From JBCBRD01 sp039819785 (GTDB taxonomy: Bacteria > Pseudomonadota > Alphaproteobacteria > Rhizobiales > Hyphomicrobiaceae): 64,000 nucleotides of DNA. Under the pieces are notes generated by a model, which was given only the letters and a program-made list of their open reading frames with translations, did no database searches and was not told the DNA's origin. The stretch covers positions 1-64,000 of the forward strand of contig JBCBRH010000007.1 of assembly GCA_039819785.1 (NCBI GenBank), in the 5' to 3' direction. Below are positions 35,112-45,200 of this stretch, piece by piece (position 1 is the stretch's first letter; the number at the start of each line of letters is the position of its first letter). The position numbers and the translations under genes are program-made.

Positions 35112-36374
35112 ATGCGTCTCATTGAATTGTCTCAACTTCAGGCGACCTCCTTCCAAGCCAAGCAGGTCACTCCAGTGCATCCGACGGTCTTTTCGCTCAG
35201 GAGTGTTTCGCTCGCGCTTGTCGTTTTGGCATCGACGCTTTCTGTTCAAACGGCATGGGCCCAGGGCCGCGGCGCACCACCGGTCACGGTTGCCAAACCC
35301 ATTGAACAACGCATTACGCAGTGGGATGAGTTTTCAGGACGGTTCGATGCCATCGAAAGCGTGGATGTGCGCGCGCGTGTGTCCGGATTCGTCGAGGAAA
35401 TCCATTTCAATGATGGCGAGCTCATCACGAAAGGCGATTTGCTTTTCAGCATCGACAAGCGGCCATTCGAAATCGAAGTCGCCAGTGCGAAAGCTACGAT
35501 CGATCAGCGGAAAGCCGAAGTCTCCTTGCAGATTTCGGAAGTCGAACGCGCCAAACCTCTCGTCAGAAGAGGCGCCGTCACGGAACGGGACTTAGAACAG
35601 CGCGAGGCCAATCTCGCAGTGGCGCGAGCCCAACTGGCCGCTGCCGAAGCGACGCTTCGCCGGGCCGAACTGAACTTGAAGTGGGCGGATGTGCGTGCAC
35701 CGATTTCAGGACGGGCCTCAGACCGACGGGTTGATGTCGGGGCACTCATAAGCGGGGGACAGACGGGTGGAGAAGCGACGGTCCTCACGCGGATCGTTTC
35801 TCTGGACCCCATCCACTTTTCATTCGATGCGTCCGAGACTGACTACCTGCGATATGTCCGGCTTTCCCGGGCTGGCAAACGGGATTCGTCACGCGAAACT
35901 GGCAACCCGGTTCGGATCAAGCTGGTGGATGAGGAGGGCTGGCCATGGGACGGCAAGATGAACTTCATCGACAACCGCCTCAATCCCAGGTCGGGCACGA
36001 TCCGCGGACGCGCCATCGTCGGCAACCCGGACAAGGTTCTGGCGCCGGGCCTGTTTGGGCGCATGCAGCTCTTTGGCGGGGAACTCGATGCGTTGATCAT
36101 TCCTGACAAGGCTGTCGTGGCCGACCAGACTCGAAAGATCGTCTTTGCCATTGGGGACAACAACACCATTGTTGCGAAGCCGGTGAAACTCGGAGTTCTG
36201 CGCGAAGGCGGGCTGCGGGTCATCGAGTCGGGGATCACGGCGGATGATCGGATCGTCATTGACGGGATCGCCAATCCAGCCGTTCGACCTGGCGCGACCG
36301 TCACGCCTGAGGATGGCACAATCGCCACGCCTGCGGATGCCACAGGCGAAGACCAAACCAGCAAAGTGCAGTGA
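35112..36374 (+). CDS. RND efflux pump periplasmic adaptor (membrane fusion protein)
   Basis: Links an inner-membrane RND pump to an outer-membrane channel. The 420-residue protein has a signal peptide (SVSLALVVLASTLSVQTAWA, cut near residue 51), followed by the first half of the lipoyl domain (VDVRARVSGFVEEIHFNDGELITKGDLLF), a helical hairpin of about 70 residues rich in Ala, Glu and Arg, and the second lipoyl half (LKWADVRAPISGRASDRRVDVG). A beta-barrel and membrane-proximal domain complete it. The ATG at 35112 gives an unusually long n-region of about 30 residues before the signal helix; a later start is possible. It sits 108 bp before the pump gene. It resembles the MexE/AcrA group. Confidence 0.92.
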   Translation: MRLIELSQLQATSFQAKQVTPVHPTVFSLRSVSLALVVLASTLSVQTAWAQGRGAPPVTVAKPIEQRITQWDEFSGRFDAIESVDVRARVSGFVEEIHFNDGELITKGDLLFSIDKRPFEIEVASAKATIDQRKAEVSLQISEVERAKPLVRRGAVTERDLEQREANLAVARAQLAAAEATLRRAELNLKWADVRAPISGRASDRRVDVGALISGGQTGGEATVLTRIVSLDPIHFSFDASETDYLRYVRLSRAGKRDSSRETGNPVRIKLVDEEGWPWDGKMNFIDNRLNPRSGTIRGRAIVGNPDKVLAPGLFGRMQLFGGELDALIIPDKAVVADQTRKIVFAIGDNNTIVAKPVKLGVLREGGLRVIESGITADDRIVIDGIANPAVRPGATVTPEDGTIATPADATGEDQTSKVQ

Positions 36375-36482
36375 TCGAGGTACATAGATCGTGGCGCGCG
36401 AACCGGCTTAATGCCGCCTCTCGCCACCATCGATAACCCTAGCCCTGATCGAGACGACGTCCCTCCTCCCCTTTGAGGCCCC

Positions 36483-39400
36483 ATGAGTTTTTCAAAATTT
36501 TTCATCGATCGTCCGATCTTTGCGACCGTTCTTGCGGTGATCATCACGATCATCGGCGCCATTGCTCAGACCACGCTTCCGGTTGCCGAGTATCCTGAAA
36601 TTGCGCCGCCGACCGTGAACATCACTGCTAACTATCCCGGTGCGTCGGCAAAGATCATCGCCGAGACCGTTGCCACACCGATTGAGCAAGAGGTCAACGG
36701 TGTTGACGGGATGCTCTACATCGTCTCGCAATCAACGGGTGATGGCCGGATTTCAATCAACGTTGTGTTCCGCCCGGGAACCGATGTCGATCAAGCCCAG
36801 ATCCTGGTTCAAAACCGTGTGTCTGTCGCTGAACCACGGCTTCCCGAAGATGTCCGGCGGCTTGGCATTTCGGTTCGCAAGTCCTCCCCCGACCTGATGA
36901 TGGTCGTCCACATGATCTCGCCGGACGGCAGCCGAGATCAGCAGTACGTTTCGAACTACGCGACGCTTTATGTGAAGGACGTGCTGACCCGGATCGATGG
37001 TGTGGGGGATGTGCGGATTTTCGGTGCGCGCGATTATTCAATGCGTATCTGGATTGACCCTGATCTCGCTGCTGCACGGGAAATCACGTCGACTGAAGTC
37101 GTCGAAGCCATCCGTGCTGCCAACCTCCAGGTGGCGGCCGGGTCTATCAACCAACCGCCTGCAACATCGGACGGTGCGTTCACGCTTGCAGTCCAAACGC
37201 TTGGGCGGCTGACAACCACCGACCAATTCGAAAACATAATCGTCAAGGCACTGGATGATGGGTCCGTTGTGCGCATCCGCGATATTGCGCGAGTAGAACT
37301 CGGGTCACAGGACTACACGGTCAACGCGTATCTCAACAACGAGACTGCTACCGCGATCGTCGTCTTTCAACGGCCGGGGTCTAATGCGCTTGCAACGGCT
37401 GAGACCATTCGCAACGAAATGGACCGGCTGAAGGGCGACTTCCCGCAAGGGCTGGATTACTCGGTGGTTTACAATCCGACCGAGTTTATCCAGGCCTCCG
37501 TCGATTCCGTTATCTCGACGATTTTTGAAGCGGTATTGCTCGTCACGTTGGTGATCATCGTCTTCTTGCAGAGCTGGCGAGCAGCGCTGATCCCGATTGT
37601 TGCCATCCCGGTTTCGCTGATTGGCAGCTTTGCCATCATGGCAGCCCTCGGCGTGTCCTTTAACACGCTGTCCTTGTTCGGTCTGGTGCTGGCCATCGGC
37701 ATCGTCGTGGATGACGCGATCGTTGTTGTCGAGAATGTTGAGCGCTATCTTGATGAAGGGATGAGCCCTCGAGATGCGGCTTACAAAACCATGGATGAGG
37801 TGGGCGGAGCGCTGATCGCGACGTCGCTTGTTCTCGTCGCGGTGTTTTTGCCAACCACCTTCATCACCGGACTGCAGGGAGCCTTTTACAGCCAGTTTGC
37901 GATCACGATTGCAGGGGCCACAGCGATATCTCTGTTTGTGTCGCTGACACTCTCACCGGCGATGGCGGCTATTCTGCTCAAGCCAAAGACGGCTGAAGCA
38001 GATCAGAAGAAAGACCTTCTGTATTGGGTGGCGACACCATTGCGACTGTTTTTCAAAGGCTTCAACTACCTGTTTGATGGGCTGTCGAATGCCTACGGTG
38101 CATTGACGGCACGCCTCGTCAGGATTGGGATCGTCGTCCTTGCGCTTTATGCGTTGCTGCTCGCACCGACCTATGCACTTTTGACCACGACGCCGACCGG
38201 GCTCATTCCACAGCTTGACCGGACCTATTTCATTTCAGCGTTCCAGCTTCCGCCAGGTTCAACTCTCGACCGCACGGACGAAGTTGTGCGTAAGGCCACC
38301 GACATCATGTTGAAGCGGCCAGGCATCAATAATGCCGTTGCGTTCGTCGGCTTCGATGGCGCCACCTTTACCAACGCGCCGAATACCGGCGTGATTTTTA
38401 TCACCATGGACCCGTTTGAAGAGCGCCTCGCCGCGGGTCTTACCAAAGATGGGATTTTGGCCGATCTCAACCAGCAAGTTGGGGGATTGAGGGAAGCGTT
38501 TGGATTTGTCTTGGAGCCGCCATCGGTTCCAGGGATCGGGACCGGGGGCGGTTTGAAGGGGTATGTTCAAGACCGAGCCGGACGGGGGTTGCCGGCCCTG
38601 GAAGGCGCCGCTTGGACAGTGGCTGGCTCTGCGATGCAAACGCCGGGCGTCGCCAATGCCTTCACGCTTTACAACACGCGGACGCCGGAGATTTTCGCCG
38701 ACATCGACCGGACGAAGGCCGAGCGTCTTGGGGTTCCGATCAGCCGGGTGTTCAATACGCTCTCAATCTATATGGGTTCCGCGTTCATCAACGACTTCAA
38801 CATCCTAGGGCGGACCTACCGGGTGACGGCGCAGGCCGACAACCCCTACCGCGTCGAACTCCGCGACGTGGCCAACCTTCGAACCCGCAACAATGACGGC
38901 GATATGGTGCCCATCGGATCAGTGGCGACATTCGAGGATACGACCGGGCCATACCGTGTGCCGCGGTATAATCTCTACCCGGCAGCCGAAGTGCAAATTC
39001 AGTTGCAGAAGGGCTTTTCGACTGGTCAGGGCATCGCTGCCATTGAGAAGATCGCAGAAGAGCGTCTGCCGTCCGGGTTTGGTTTCGAGTGGACGGAAAT
39101 CGCACTGCAGGAAAAGCTTGCAGGCTCGACCGCCATTCTCGCGTTCAGTCTTGCGGTTTTGTTCGTGTTCCTTTTGCTGGCTGCGCTTTACGAAAGCTGG
39201 CTACTGCCATTGGCGGTTATCCTGATCGTGCCGCTGTGTATTTTCGCCGCTATGATTGGCGTGGTGTTCCGGGAATTCGACCGCAATATTCTGGTGGAGA
39301 TTGGGCTTGTCGTGCTGGTTGGCCTTGCAGCGAAGAACGCGATTTTGATCGTCGAGTTTGCAAAGCAGGCCGAAGAAGACCAAGGCATGTCGCGATTTGA

Positions 39401-39695
39401 TGCGGCCATTGCAGCCGCCCGCACGCGACTTCGGCCCATCATCATGACGTCGCTCGCGTTCATCCTTGGCGTCTTACCATTGGTGCTGGCCGAAGGGGCC
39501 GGGGCCGAAATGCGGACGTCACTAGGAACCGCGGTGTTCTCGGGCATGATCGGGGTCACGGTGTTTGGTCTGCTGCTGACGCCAGCGTTCTATGTGATGT
39601 GCCGCGGCCTGGGGTCGATCCGATTTACGCGGTCAGGTGACACGCCTGAAACACCTCAGGAGGTGCCACCGACGTCGACAACGTCGACGACCTAG
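36483..39695 (+). CDS. RND multidrug efflux pump, HAE1 family
   Basis: A 1,070-residue proton-driven exporter of hydrophobic compounds. It has the 12-helix RND plan: an N-terminal helix (FATVLAVIITIIGAIA), a large periplasmic domain, helices 2-6 with the proton-relay pair Asp-Asp in GIVVDDAIVVVENVERYL near residue 408, and a second half with the matching lysine region GLAAKNAILIVEFAKQ. The N-terminus SKFFIDRPIFA is typical of AcrB/MexF proteins. The spacing behind the adaptor suggests a two-gene operon. No TolC-like channel is encoded in the window, so an unlinked one must be used. The last 20 residues are Pro/Thr-rich and specific to this protein. Confidence 0.96.
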   Translation: MSFSKFFIDRPIFATVLAVIITIIGAIAQTTLPVAEYPEIAPPTVNITANYPGASAKIIAETVATPIEQEVNGVDGMLYIVSQSTGDGRISINVVFRPGTDVDQAQILVQNRVSVAEPRLPEDVRRLGISVRKSSPDLMMVVHMISPDGSRDQQYVSNYATLYVKDVLTRIDGVGDVRIFGARDYSMRIWIDPDLAAAREITSTEVVEAIRAANLQVAAGSINQPPATSDGAFTLAVQTLGRLTTTDQFENIIVKALDDGSVVRIRDIARVELGSQDYTVNAYLNNETATAIVVFQRPGSNALATAETIRNEMDRLKGDFPQGLDYSVVYNPTEFIQASVDSVISTIFEAVLLVTLVIIVFLQSWRAALIPIVAIPVSLIGSFAIMAALGVSFNTLSLFGLVLAIGIVVDDAIVVVENVERYLDEGMSPRDAAYKTMDEVGGALIATSLVLVAVFLPTTFITGLQGAFYSQFAITIAGATAISLFVSLTLSPAMAAILLKPKTAEADQKKDLLYWVATPLRLFFKGFNYLFDGLSNAYGALTARLVRIGIVVLALYALLLAPTYALLTTTPTGLIPQLDRTYFISAFQLPPGSTLDRTDEVVRKATDIMLKRPGINNAVAFVGFDGATFTNAPNTGVIFITMDPFEERLAAGLTKDGILADLNQQVGGLREAFGFVLEPPSVPGIGTGGGLKGYVQDRAGRGLPALEGAAWTVAGSAMQTPGVANAFTLYNTRTPEIFADIDRTKAERLGVPISRVFNTLSIYMGSAFINDFNILGRTYRVTAQADNPYRVELRDVANLRTRNNDGDMVPIGSVATFEDTTGPYRVPRYNLYPAAEVQIQLQKGFSTGQGIAAIEKIAEERLPSGFGFEWTEIALQEKLAGSTAILAFSLAVLFVFLLLAALYESWLLPLAVILIVPLCIFAAMIGVVFREFDRNILVEIGLVVLVGLAAKNAILIVEFAKQAEEDQGMSRFDAAIAAARTRLRPIIMTSLAFILGVLPLVLAEGAGAEMRTSLGTAVFSGMIGVTVFGLLLTPAFYVMCRGLGSIRFTRSGDTPETPQEVPPTSTTSTT

Positions 39696-39722
39696 GACCG
39701 GCTGTCTATCTGGCAAGCGATC

Positions 39723-39749
39723 TCTCTCGGGCTTGGTGCCCAAGAGAGA
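39723..39749. terminator. Hairpin between convergent RND pump and acuI genes
   Basis: A hairpin of TCTCTC-GGGC and GCCC-AA-GAGAGA with a five-base loop lies between the stops of two genes that run toward each other. The two unpaired A residues form a small bulge. No T-run follows on either strand, so it may end transcription weakly in both directions or protect the 3' ends. Confidence 0.45.
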
Positions 39750-39763
39750 CCGAGTACGTTCAA

Positions 39764-40744
39764 TCAGGCATTCACATCGACGACGACGCGACCGCGGATC
39801 TTGCCGGCCAGCAAATCGGTGGCTGCTGGGATGGCGTCATCGAGCTTGATCTCGGTCATCATCAGCTCGACGTGGGCTGGTTCGAGATCACGGGCCAGCC
39901 GCGTCCACGCTTCCAACCGTCTGGGCTTCGGGCAATAGACGCTATCGATGCCGGCCAGCGTCACGCCGCGCAGGATGAACGGCATCACCGTCATCTTGAG
40001 ATCGAAGCCCTGAGCCAATCCGCAAGCTGCCGCCACACCGCCGTACTTCATCGTTGCGCAGACATTCGCCAACGTATGCGACCCGACCGCATCGACAGCA
40101 CCTGCCCAACGCTCCTTGCCGAGCGGACGGCCTGGCTCAGACAGCTCGGCCCGGTCAATGATGTCGGATGCCCCCAGGTCCTTGAGATAGTCGGCCTCTG
40201 CCGGGCGTCCCGTTGACGCGATCACGGTATAGCCAAGCTTGGCCAGCAGCGAGATGGCCGTTGATCCAACGCCGCCGTTGGCGCCCGTGACGATGATCTC
40301 ACCTTTGTCTGGCGTGACGCCATGCGCTTCGAGCGCCATGACGCAGAGCATCGCCGTGTAGCCAGCGGTCCCGATCGCCATGGCCTGTTTGGGTGAAAAC
40401 GCCGATGGCAGCGGCACGAGCCAATCGGCTTTCACACGGGCTTTCTCTGCCAGCCCGCCCCAGTGCGTTTCGCCAACACCCCATCCATTCAGCACCACGT
40501 TGTCCCCGGCCTTGAAATCGGAACTGTCAGAAGCCTCTACGGTGCCGGCAAAATCGATACCGGGCACCATTGGAAAAGTGCGCACAACGGGGGACTTCCC
40601 GGTGATTGCCAGGCCGTCTTTGTAGTTGAGGGTGGAGTAGTGGACCTTCACCGTCACGTCGCCTTCGGGCAGTTTGTCTTCCGCGACTTCGGTCAACTGG
40701 GCCTGATAGTTTCCATCCGGCTTGTCGATGAGGATTGCTTTCAT
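39764..40744 (-). CDS. acuI: Acryloyl-CoA reductase (NADPH), AcuI/YhdH family
   Basis: Reduces acryloyl-CoA to propionyl-CoA, removing a toxic product of DMSP breakdown and of 3-hydroxypropionate use. The 326-residue medium-chain dehydrogenase/reductase has the AcuI/YhdH blocks KVHYSTLNYKDGLAITGK, FPMVPGIDFAGTV, GTAGYTAMLCVMALE, the nucleotide loop VTGANGGVGSTAISLL near residue 152 and ASTGRPAEADYLKDLGA. It lacks the structural zinc cysteines of alcohol dehydrogenases, as expected for this family. Its start overlaps the acuR stop in an ATGA, so it is translated together with that regulator. The arrangement matches acuR-acuI of Rhodobacter sphaeroides, but no DMSP lyase gene follows. Confidence 0.93.
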   Translation of the reverse strand: MKAILIDKPDGNYQAQLTEVAEDKLPEGDVTVKVHYSTLNYKDGLAITGKSPVVRTFPMVPGIDFAGTVEASDSSDFKAGDNVVLNGWGVGETHWGGLAEKARVKADWLVPLPSAFSPKQAMAIGTAGYTAMLCVMALEAHGVTPDKGEIIVTGANGGVGSTAISLLAKLGYTVIASTGRPAEADYLKDLGASDIIDRAELSEPGRPLGKERWAGAVDAVGSHTLANVCATMKYGGVAAACGLAQGFDLKMTVMPFILRGVTLAGIDSVYCPKPRRLEAWTRLARDLEPAHVELMMTEIKLDDAIPAATDLLAGKIRGRVVVDVNA

Positions 40745-41475
40745 TTGCTTGTTCCTTTTTTGGTGTTCTTATGGGTTTTTGGTTCTGGCGTTGCGTTCAA
40801 AGAGGCGAAGAAGGATTTCTCAAACAGGACAATGGGTGCAGGCGAGCGGACGAGCCTCGCGCGCAAAACAGCGCCTTCCCAGCCAATCCAAAAAAAGCCC
40901 GCCAGGTCCTTTGGATCGACACTGGCTGAAATGTCACCGCGTTTCTGGGCCTGCGCCAAAACTGCCGCGACGCGGTTTTCCCAATCCTGGAATATCGGTT
41001 TCAGTTGGGCGCGAAAGACGTCATCGGTTCCCGCAAATTCCTGGCTTAGATTTCCGACAAGGCAACCGCGACGATAGCCGTGGCGGGCCATACCTTTGCG
41101 GGCATCTGCTATGAAGTTCGCCAGTCGTTGCAATGGCAGGACTGACTCGTCACTCAGAGCGCTGTCCAACTTGGCGGCAAAGTAGGCGGCATAGGCCTCG
41201 ATGACGGCGTGAGCGAAAGCGTCCTTGCTCTCGAAGTAATGGTAAAATGACCCTTTCGGGACGCCTGCAGTTTTGAGGATTTTGTCGAGCCCGGTGCCTG
41301 CGTAGCCTTGCTCTGTCAGCAATTCCATGCCGCATCTCAACAGGTGTTGCCGCGTCTCAGATTGCGATGCCCCGTCCAGCCTCGGACGTCCGCGCGGTCG
41401 GCGAACGGCTGCATCCGGTTTGAGGCCTTGGGTGATGTCTCGGGTATTTCCGGAGCGGCTGGGCTTTGATGGCAT
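40741..41475 (-). CDS. acuR: TetR-family regulator, AcuR-like
   Basis: A 244-residue TetR/AcrR-type repressor. The DNA-binding helix-turn-helix lies at about residues 40-85 (RQHLLRCGMELLTEQGYAG, then GVPKGSFYHYFESKDAF). The ligand domain contains ARHGYRRGCLVGNLSQEFAG and FFWIGWEGAVLRARL, which are the blocks I associate with AcuR and its relatives; AcuR releases DNA when acrylate binds. The N-terminus has a basic tail (RRPRGRPRLDG). The four-base overlap with acuI supports the role. The gene starts 230 bp from a GACCGGTC palindrome that may be its operator. Confidence 0.85.
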   Translation of the reverse strand: MPSKPSRSGNTRDITQGLKPDAAVRRPRGRPRLDGASQSETRQHLLRCGMELLTEQGYAGTGLDKILKTAGVPKGSFYHYFESKDAFAHAVIEAYAAYFAAKLDSALSDESVLPLQRLANFIADARKGMARHGYRRGCLVGNLSQEFAGTDDVFRAQLKPIFQDWENRVAAVLAQAQKRGDISASVDPKDLAGFFWIGWEGAVLRARLVRSPAPIVLFEKSFFASLNATPEPKTHKNTKKGTSK

Positions 41476-41631
41476 CTTGGTCAGGTTCGCTCTTTTGATA
41501 GCGGCGGGTTTTATCGTTGCGCCGGCGGTGTCACGGCTGTGCGCCTGTCGCGACAGTTGTCATTGCGTTCGTCGGCATTCCGCGATGGATGGCAGTCGTT
41601 CTATCGGCGAAGGCATCACGTGCATGATGAC

Positions 41632-41666
41632 CGCAGACCGCAAACCGCAAACCGCAGACCGCAGAC
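41632..41666. repeat. Five tandem copies of a 7-bp unit (CGCARAC)
   Basis: Five uninterrupted 7-base units stand in line: CGCAGAC, CGCAAAC, CGCAAAC, CGCAGAC, CGCAGAC. They lie 160-190 bp upstream of the acuR start, between the gene and a probable operator. The array is not inside a recognised gene. Arrays of this size can change copy number by slippage, and so could alter promoter spacing or the transcript leader. Confidence 0.85.
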
Positions 41667-41703
41667 TACATTTTGGTCACAGCCTAAGCTTGCGCGTAAT
41701 TTT

Positions 41704-41720
41704 ATAACCGACCGGTCTAT
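41704..41720. promoter_or_regulatory. TetR-type operator candidate upstream of acuR
   Basis: An AT-flanked ATAACCGACCGGTCTAT contains the perfect palindrome GACCGGTC (41710-41717) and the overlapping palindrome ACCGACCGGT-like core. Sites of the form TAGACCG-CGGTCTA are typical of TetR regulators related to AcuR and NemR. It lies 235 bp upstream of acuR, with the 7-bp array in between, so the promoter would be here and the leader long. Assignment to AcuR is inference. Confidence 0.5.
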
Positions 41721-42204
41721 TTAAATCAAGAGCGCGATCACCATCCTTGACTGCCTAGCCGAACCGAGGCCCGCCAGACACCACTAAGGTCTCGGCCATC
41801 CATTTGGACTTTTTGGGAGGCCAACCCCGCCCATAGCAGTGGGTGGCTGATCTCTCTAACCCTGGCTTCAGTGAGGCGTCGCGCCGATCGAGGCGATCGA
41901 GATTTTTCTGCTGTCTCTCGGTGTTTTTTGAGGAAACGGACAACATCACTCCCACCACGCGGGACCGCCTAGCTGCGAATTATCCGCTGAAACCTTCTTT
42001 GAAACGCCCGACTAATAAACGCAGCCAGCTTACAATGTATAAACCTCTCGACATATCAAGAAAAACAAACAAATTATTACTTATTGCACCAATTCGTCTA
42101 TTTTGCCGGGCACCATCAATACTTTATTCGCAATTAAGACCGGATAGTACCCAGTGAACTGAATTCTGCTTGTTTGATTCTTTGCACTCTTTCCGGGGCC
42201 AATA
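41721..42204 (+). promoter_or_regulatory. AT-rich promoter region of the adhesin gene
   Basis: No gene is convincing here. The 200 bases before the adhesin start (42,000-42,200) are much richer in A and T than the rest of the window, as expected for a promoter. I could not pick a confident -35/-10 pair. A direct repeat of GATCGAG lies near 41,890-41,905. A weak ribosome site (CCGGGGCC) precedes the ATG at 42205. Confidence 0.4.
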
Positions 42205-45200
42205 ATGCCAATACCTCCAAGCGGTCTGCTTTCCCAAAAGCGCGCTCCGAGCCTCGTGAGAACTCTTGTTTCTTACGTGATGGTCTATGCCATTGCGTTT
42301 TTCCCTGTTTTTTCACTGTTCCCGCCTTCGGCCATGGCAGGTGGAAACAACATTCGCCCTGACGGGCGTACTGCGACACACCTGAGCGTCAATGGCGCAA
42401 CCACCGACATTCGCACCAATACGATGAGTGGCGGGCGCGCGTTCAACTCATTCACGCATTTCGAAGTTGGGAATGGCAAGACCGTCAACTTGCATGTGCC
42501 AGGGCAAGCAAATGCGCTGGTCAATGTCGTGCGCGATGCACCTGTGCGCGTCGATGGCGTTTTAAACGGCTATAAGAATGGGCAAATCGGCGGGAACGTT
42601 TTCTTCGCCGACCCGCATGGCTTCATTGTTGGCAAAAGCGGCGTCGTCAACGTTGGCAGCCTTACAGTCACGACGCCGACGTCTGATTTTCTGGATGAGA
42701 TGATCGGGCCGTCTGGTGCCGTCAATAATTCGCACGTTAACCGGCTGATGTCCGGTGCATTCCCAGTCTCTCCAGATGGCGACATACTGATTGATGGGCG
42801 GATTAATGCAATCAACGGTGTGAAACTGCTCGGGCACAATCTGTCCATCACGGGTGGGCGCGATGCCTACACGGCCAACCAGCGCCAAGCAGCCAATTTT
42901 TCGGCGACCGTGAACGGAGCCGGTCTCTCGGTTGGTGGCGGGATTGTCGTTGAGAACGGTGAGATTGAAATCGTGGCGGCTGGCAGCGCGCGCTTGCGGG
43001 GCCGGATTGTAGCCAAGCGATCAGGCCCGAAGGCGGCGAAGGTCACGGTCCGGGCGGCCGATGACATCTCGGTTGCGGGCACTTCGATCATTGCGGCAAC
43101 GGGTAGTGATGCGCGATTTGACGGCGGCGATATTCTTGTTCTTGCAGGACGCGATCTGGTTGTGGATGATGGCGCGTTTTTCGCAGCGGCAGCTCAAGGC
43201 GGAGGCGATGGCGGCTTCGTTGAATTGAGCGGCGTCAAAACAGTTGAACTCGGGCAGGTCCACCTTGACTTGGCAGCCGTCGGCGGTGCTGCTGGCACAT
43301 TCCTCGTTGACCCAGAGGACTTGACGATCGGATCGCTGGTGCTCGCCAACGATGGCGTCAATGTCGTGCTCGAAGCGACCCGATCCATCACGGTCACGAA
43401 GGATGGAACGATCGACACGCGCGTTTTGGATATGGCAGGCGCATCAACGGCAGATTCCGGCAACATCACCATTACCGCGCCCATTATCGACATCCAAACC
43501 GGCGCCCAGCTTTTGGCAGGCGTCAACAACGTGGACGGCACAACGTTCTCGGCCGGTGACATCGCGCTTATTGCGCTTGCCACCGATACCCAGAACTCAG
43601 GTGATGCGCGTGGCGCGACAGCCATCACGGTGGCTGGCTTGCTCGACGGGAATGACATCATGCTGTCGTCCATCGCGGTGGCAGCCTCGACTTACGATGT
43701 GGATGATCCAGGGCTTTCGCTCCAGGAACGCTTGATCACGAAGGTTGCAAGCTTTGCCGGGATCAATGGCGCGTTTGTTGACGCACAGGCGAGCGCTGTT
43801 GCTCAGGTCGTGAACGGTGCATCCATCACCTCCACGGGTCAGGTCACCCTCATGGCGACGTCAGCGCAGACAGCGGCAACGCCCGTTATCGAAAGTACAT
43901 CGACGAAGGCGTTGGCCGTTGCGGTGGTGCAAGGGTCGGTCACAGGGGGCGCGACATCCGTAATTCGCGACGGTGCATCGGTGAGCGCCGCCGGTGGCCT
44001 GAACGTGGTTGCGAGCAACTCCGCCACGCTGGATGTGGCTGCTCTTACGGTTGCTACGTCGAATTCAAAAGTCGAAGGGTCGGCTGCGCTTGGCGATGCC
44101 ACGATCACAACATCGGCGCGTATCGATGGCGGTGCAAACATTGTCGTGGGCGCGAACCAGGACGTGGCGATCCTGGCGCGCAACGACAACGATTTTCAAG
44201 TGAAGGCCACTACGGAAGCGGTCGGTAATGGACGCGCCGGCGTCGCCTTTGCCCAAAGCGATACCAATACGCAAGCTCACGCACACTTGGGTGCAGACAT
44301 TGGCAAAGCGCCTCATCAGGCCGGCAATGTCGTCGTCGAAGCCAATTCGATGACGACGCGCAACACCACCGATTCCATAACTCTTGCGGGCGGGCCTGGC
44401 CGCGATGTCCAAAAACGCGGATCGGAGCAAAACGACGGTGAAGTCGACGACGCTGCAACGGCTGGGGCTGGGAACACGCGGGCAAATGAAACAAACGGGT
44501 CGACGTCGACGGCGCGGGCGGCAGGGGCGATCGCGATATCGGATTCAGATGCCGCAGCAATTGCCGACATCTCGGCCGATGCCACGAAAGCTGCGCCGAC
44601 AGTAAACGCAAGCGGCAACGTGGCTGTTTTCACCCGCGTTGAGCAGCGCGGGTTACGCAACACCGCTGTAAGCGCCATCGTCTCCGAAAAGAAGAACCCG
44701 ACCGCAGGCAATCCATCGGCAACGGTTGCCGTCTCCACTGCGCTTAGCGTCTCTGATTTTGGCAATACCTCCCGGGCTTTTGTGGGTGAAGATGTTGCAA
44801 TCCAAGGTGCGAACGTCGGCGTGGGCGCAGTGACCGTCGTGCCGGTCACGCAATTCCCAACCGTGTGGGTTGGAACGGAGCAGGTGCTCGACAATCTCAA
44901 AACGGTTTTGGTCAACAACAAGGGTAACGAGCGCGACCTGTTCACGTCGTATGCCAGTGCGACTTCACAAGGTACGACGGCTGCGTTGGCGGGCTCAGTC
45001 AATGTCTTTGATCTCACGCATGATACAACGGCCTGGGTGGCGTCTGGTGCGTCCATCATCCAGACCGGTGGCACCGCAGGGGCGTCTACGGATTGGTCGC
45101 AATCGGGCATCAGCTACCTGCGCGATGGCAAGGATTACGTCTCGGATCTTGGCGGCCAGACGTGGGCTGCACCAGTATCGATTACGGCTGACAGTCTTAT

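Noticed and set aside
34943..35125. Small 60-codon gene upstream of the RND adaptor
   Set aside because: It overlaps the adaptor start in another frame, has no clear ribosome site and no recognisable features.
41632..41666. CRISPR array
   Set aside because: The units are seven bases with no spacers, so this is a simple tandem repeat.
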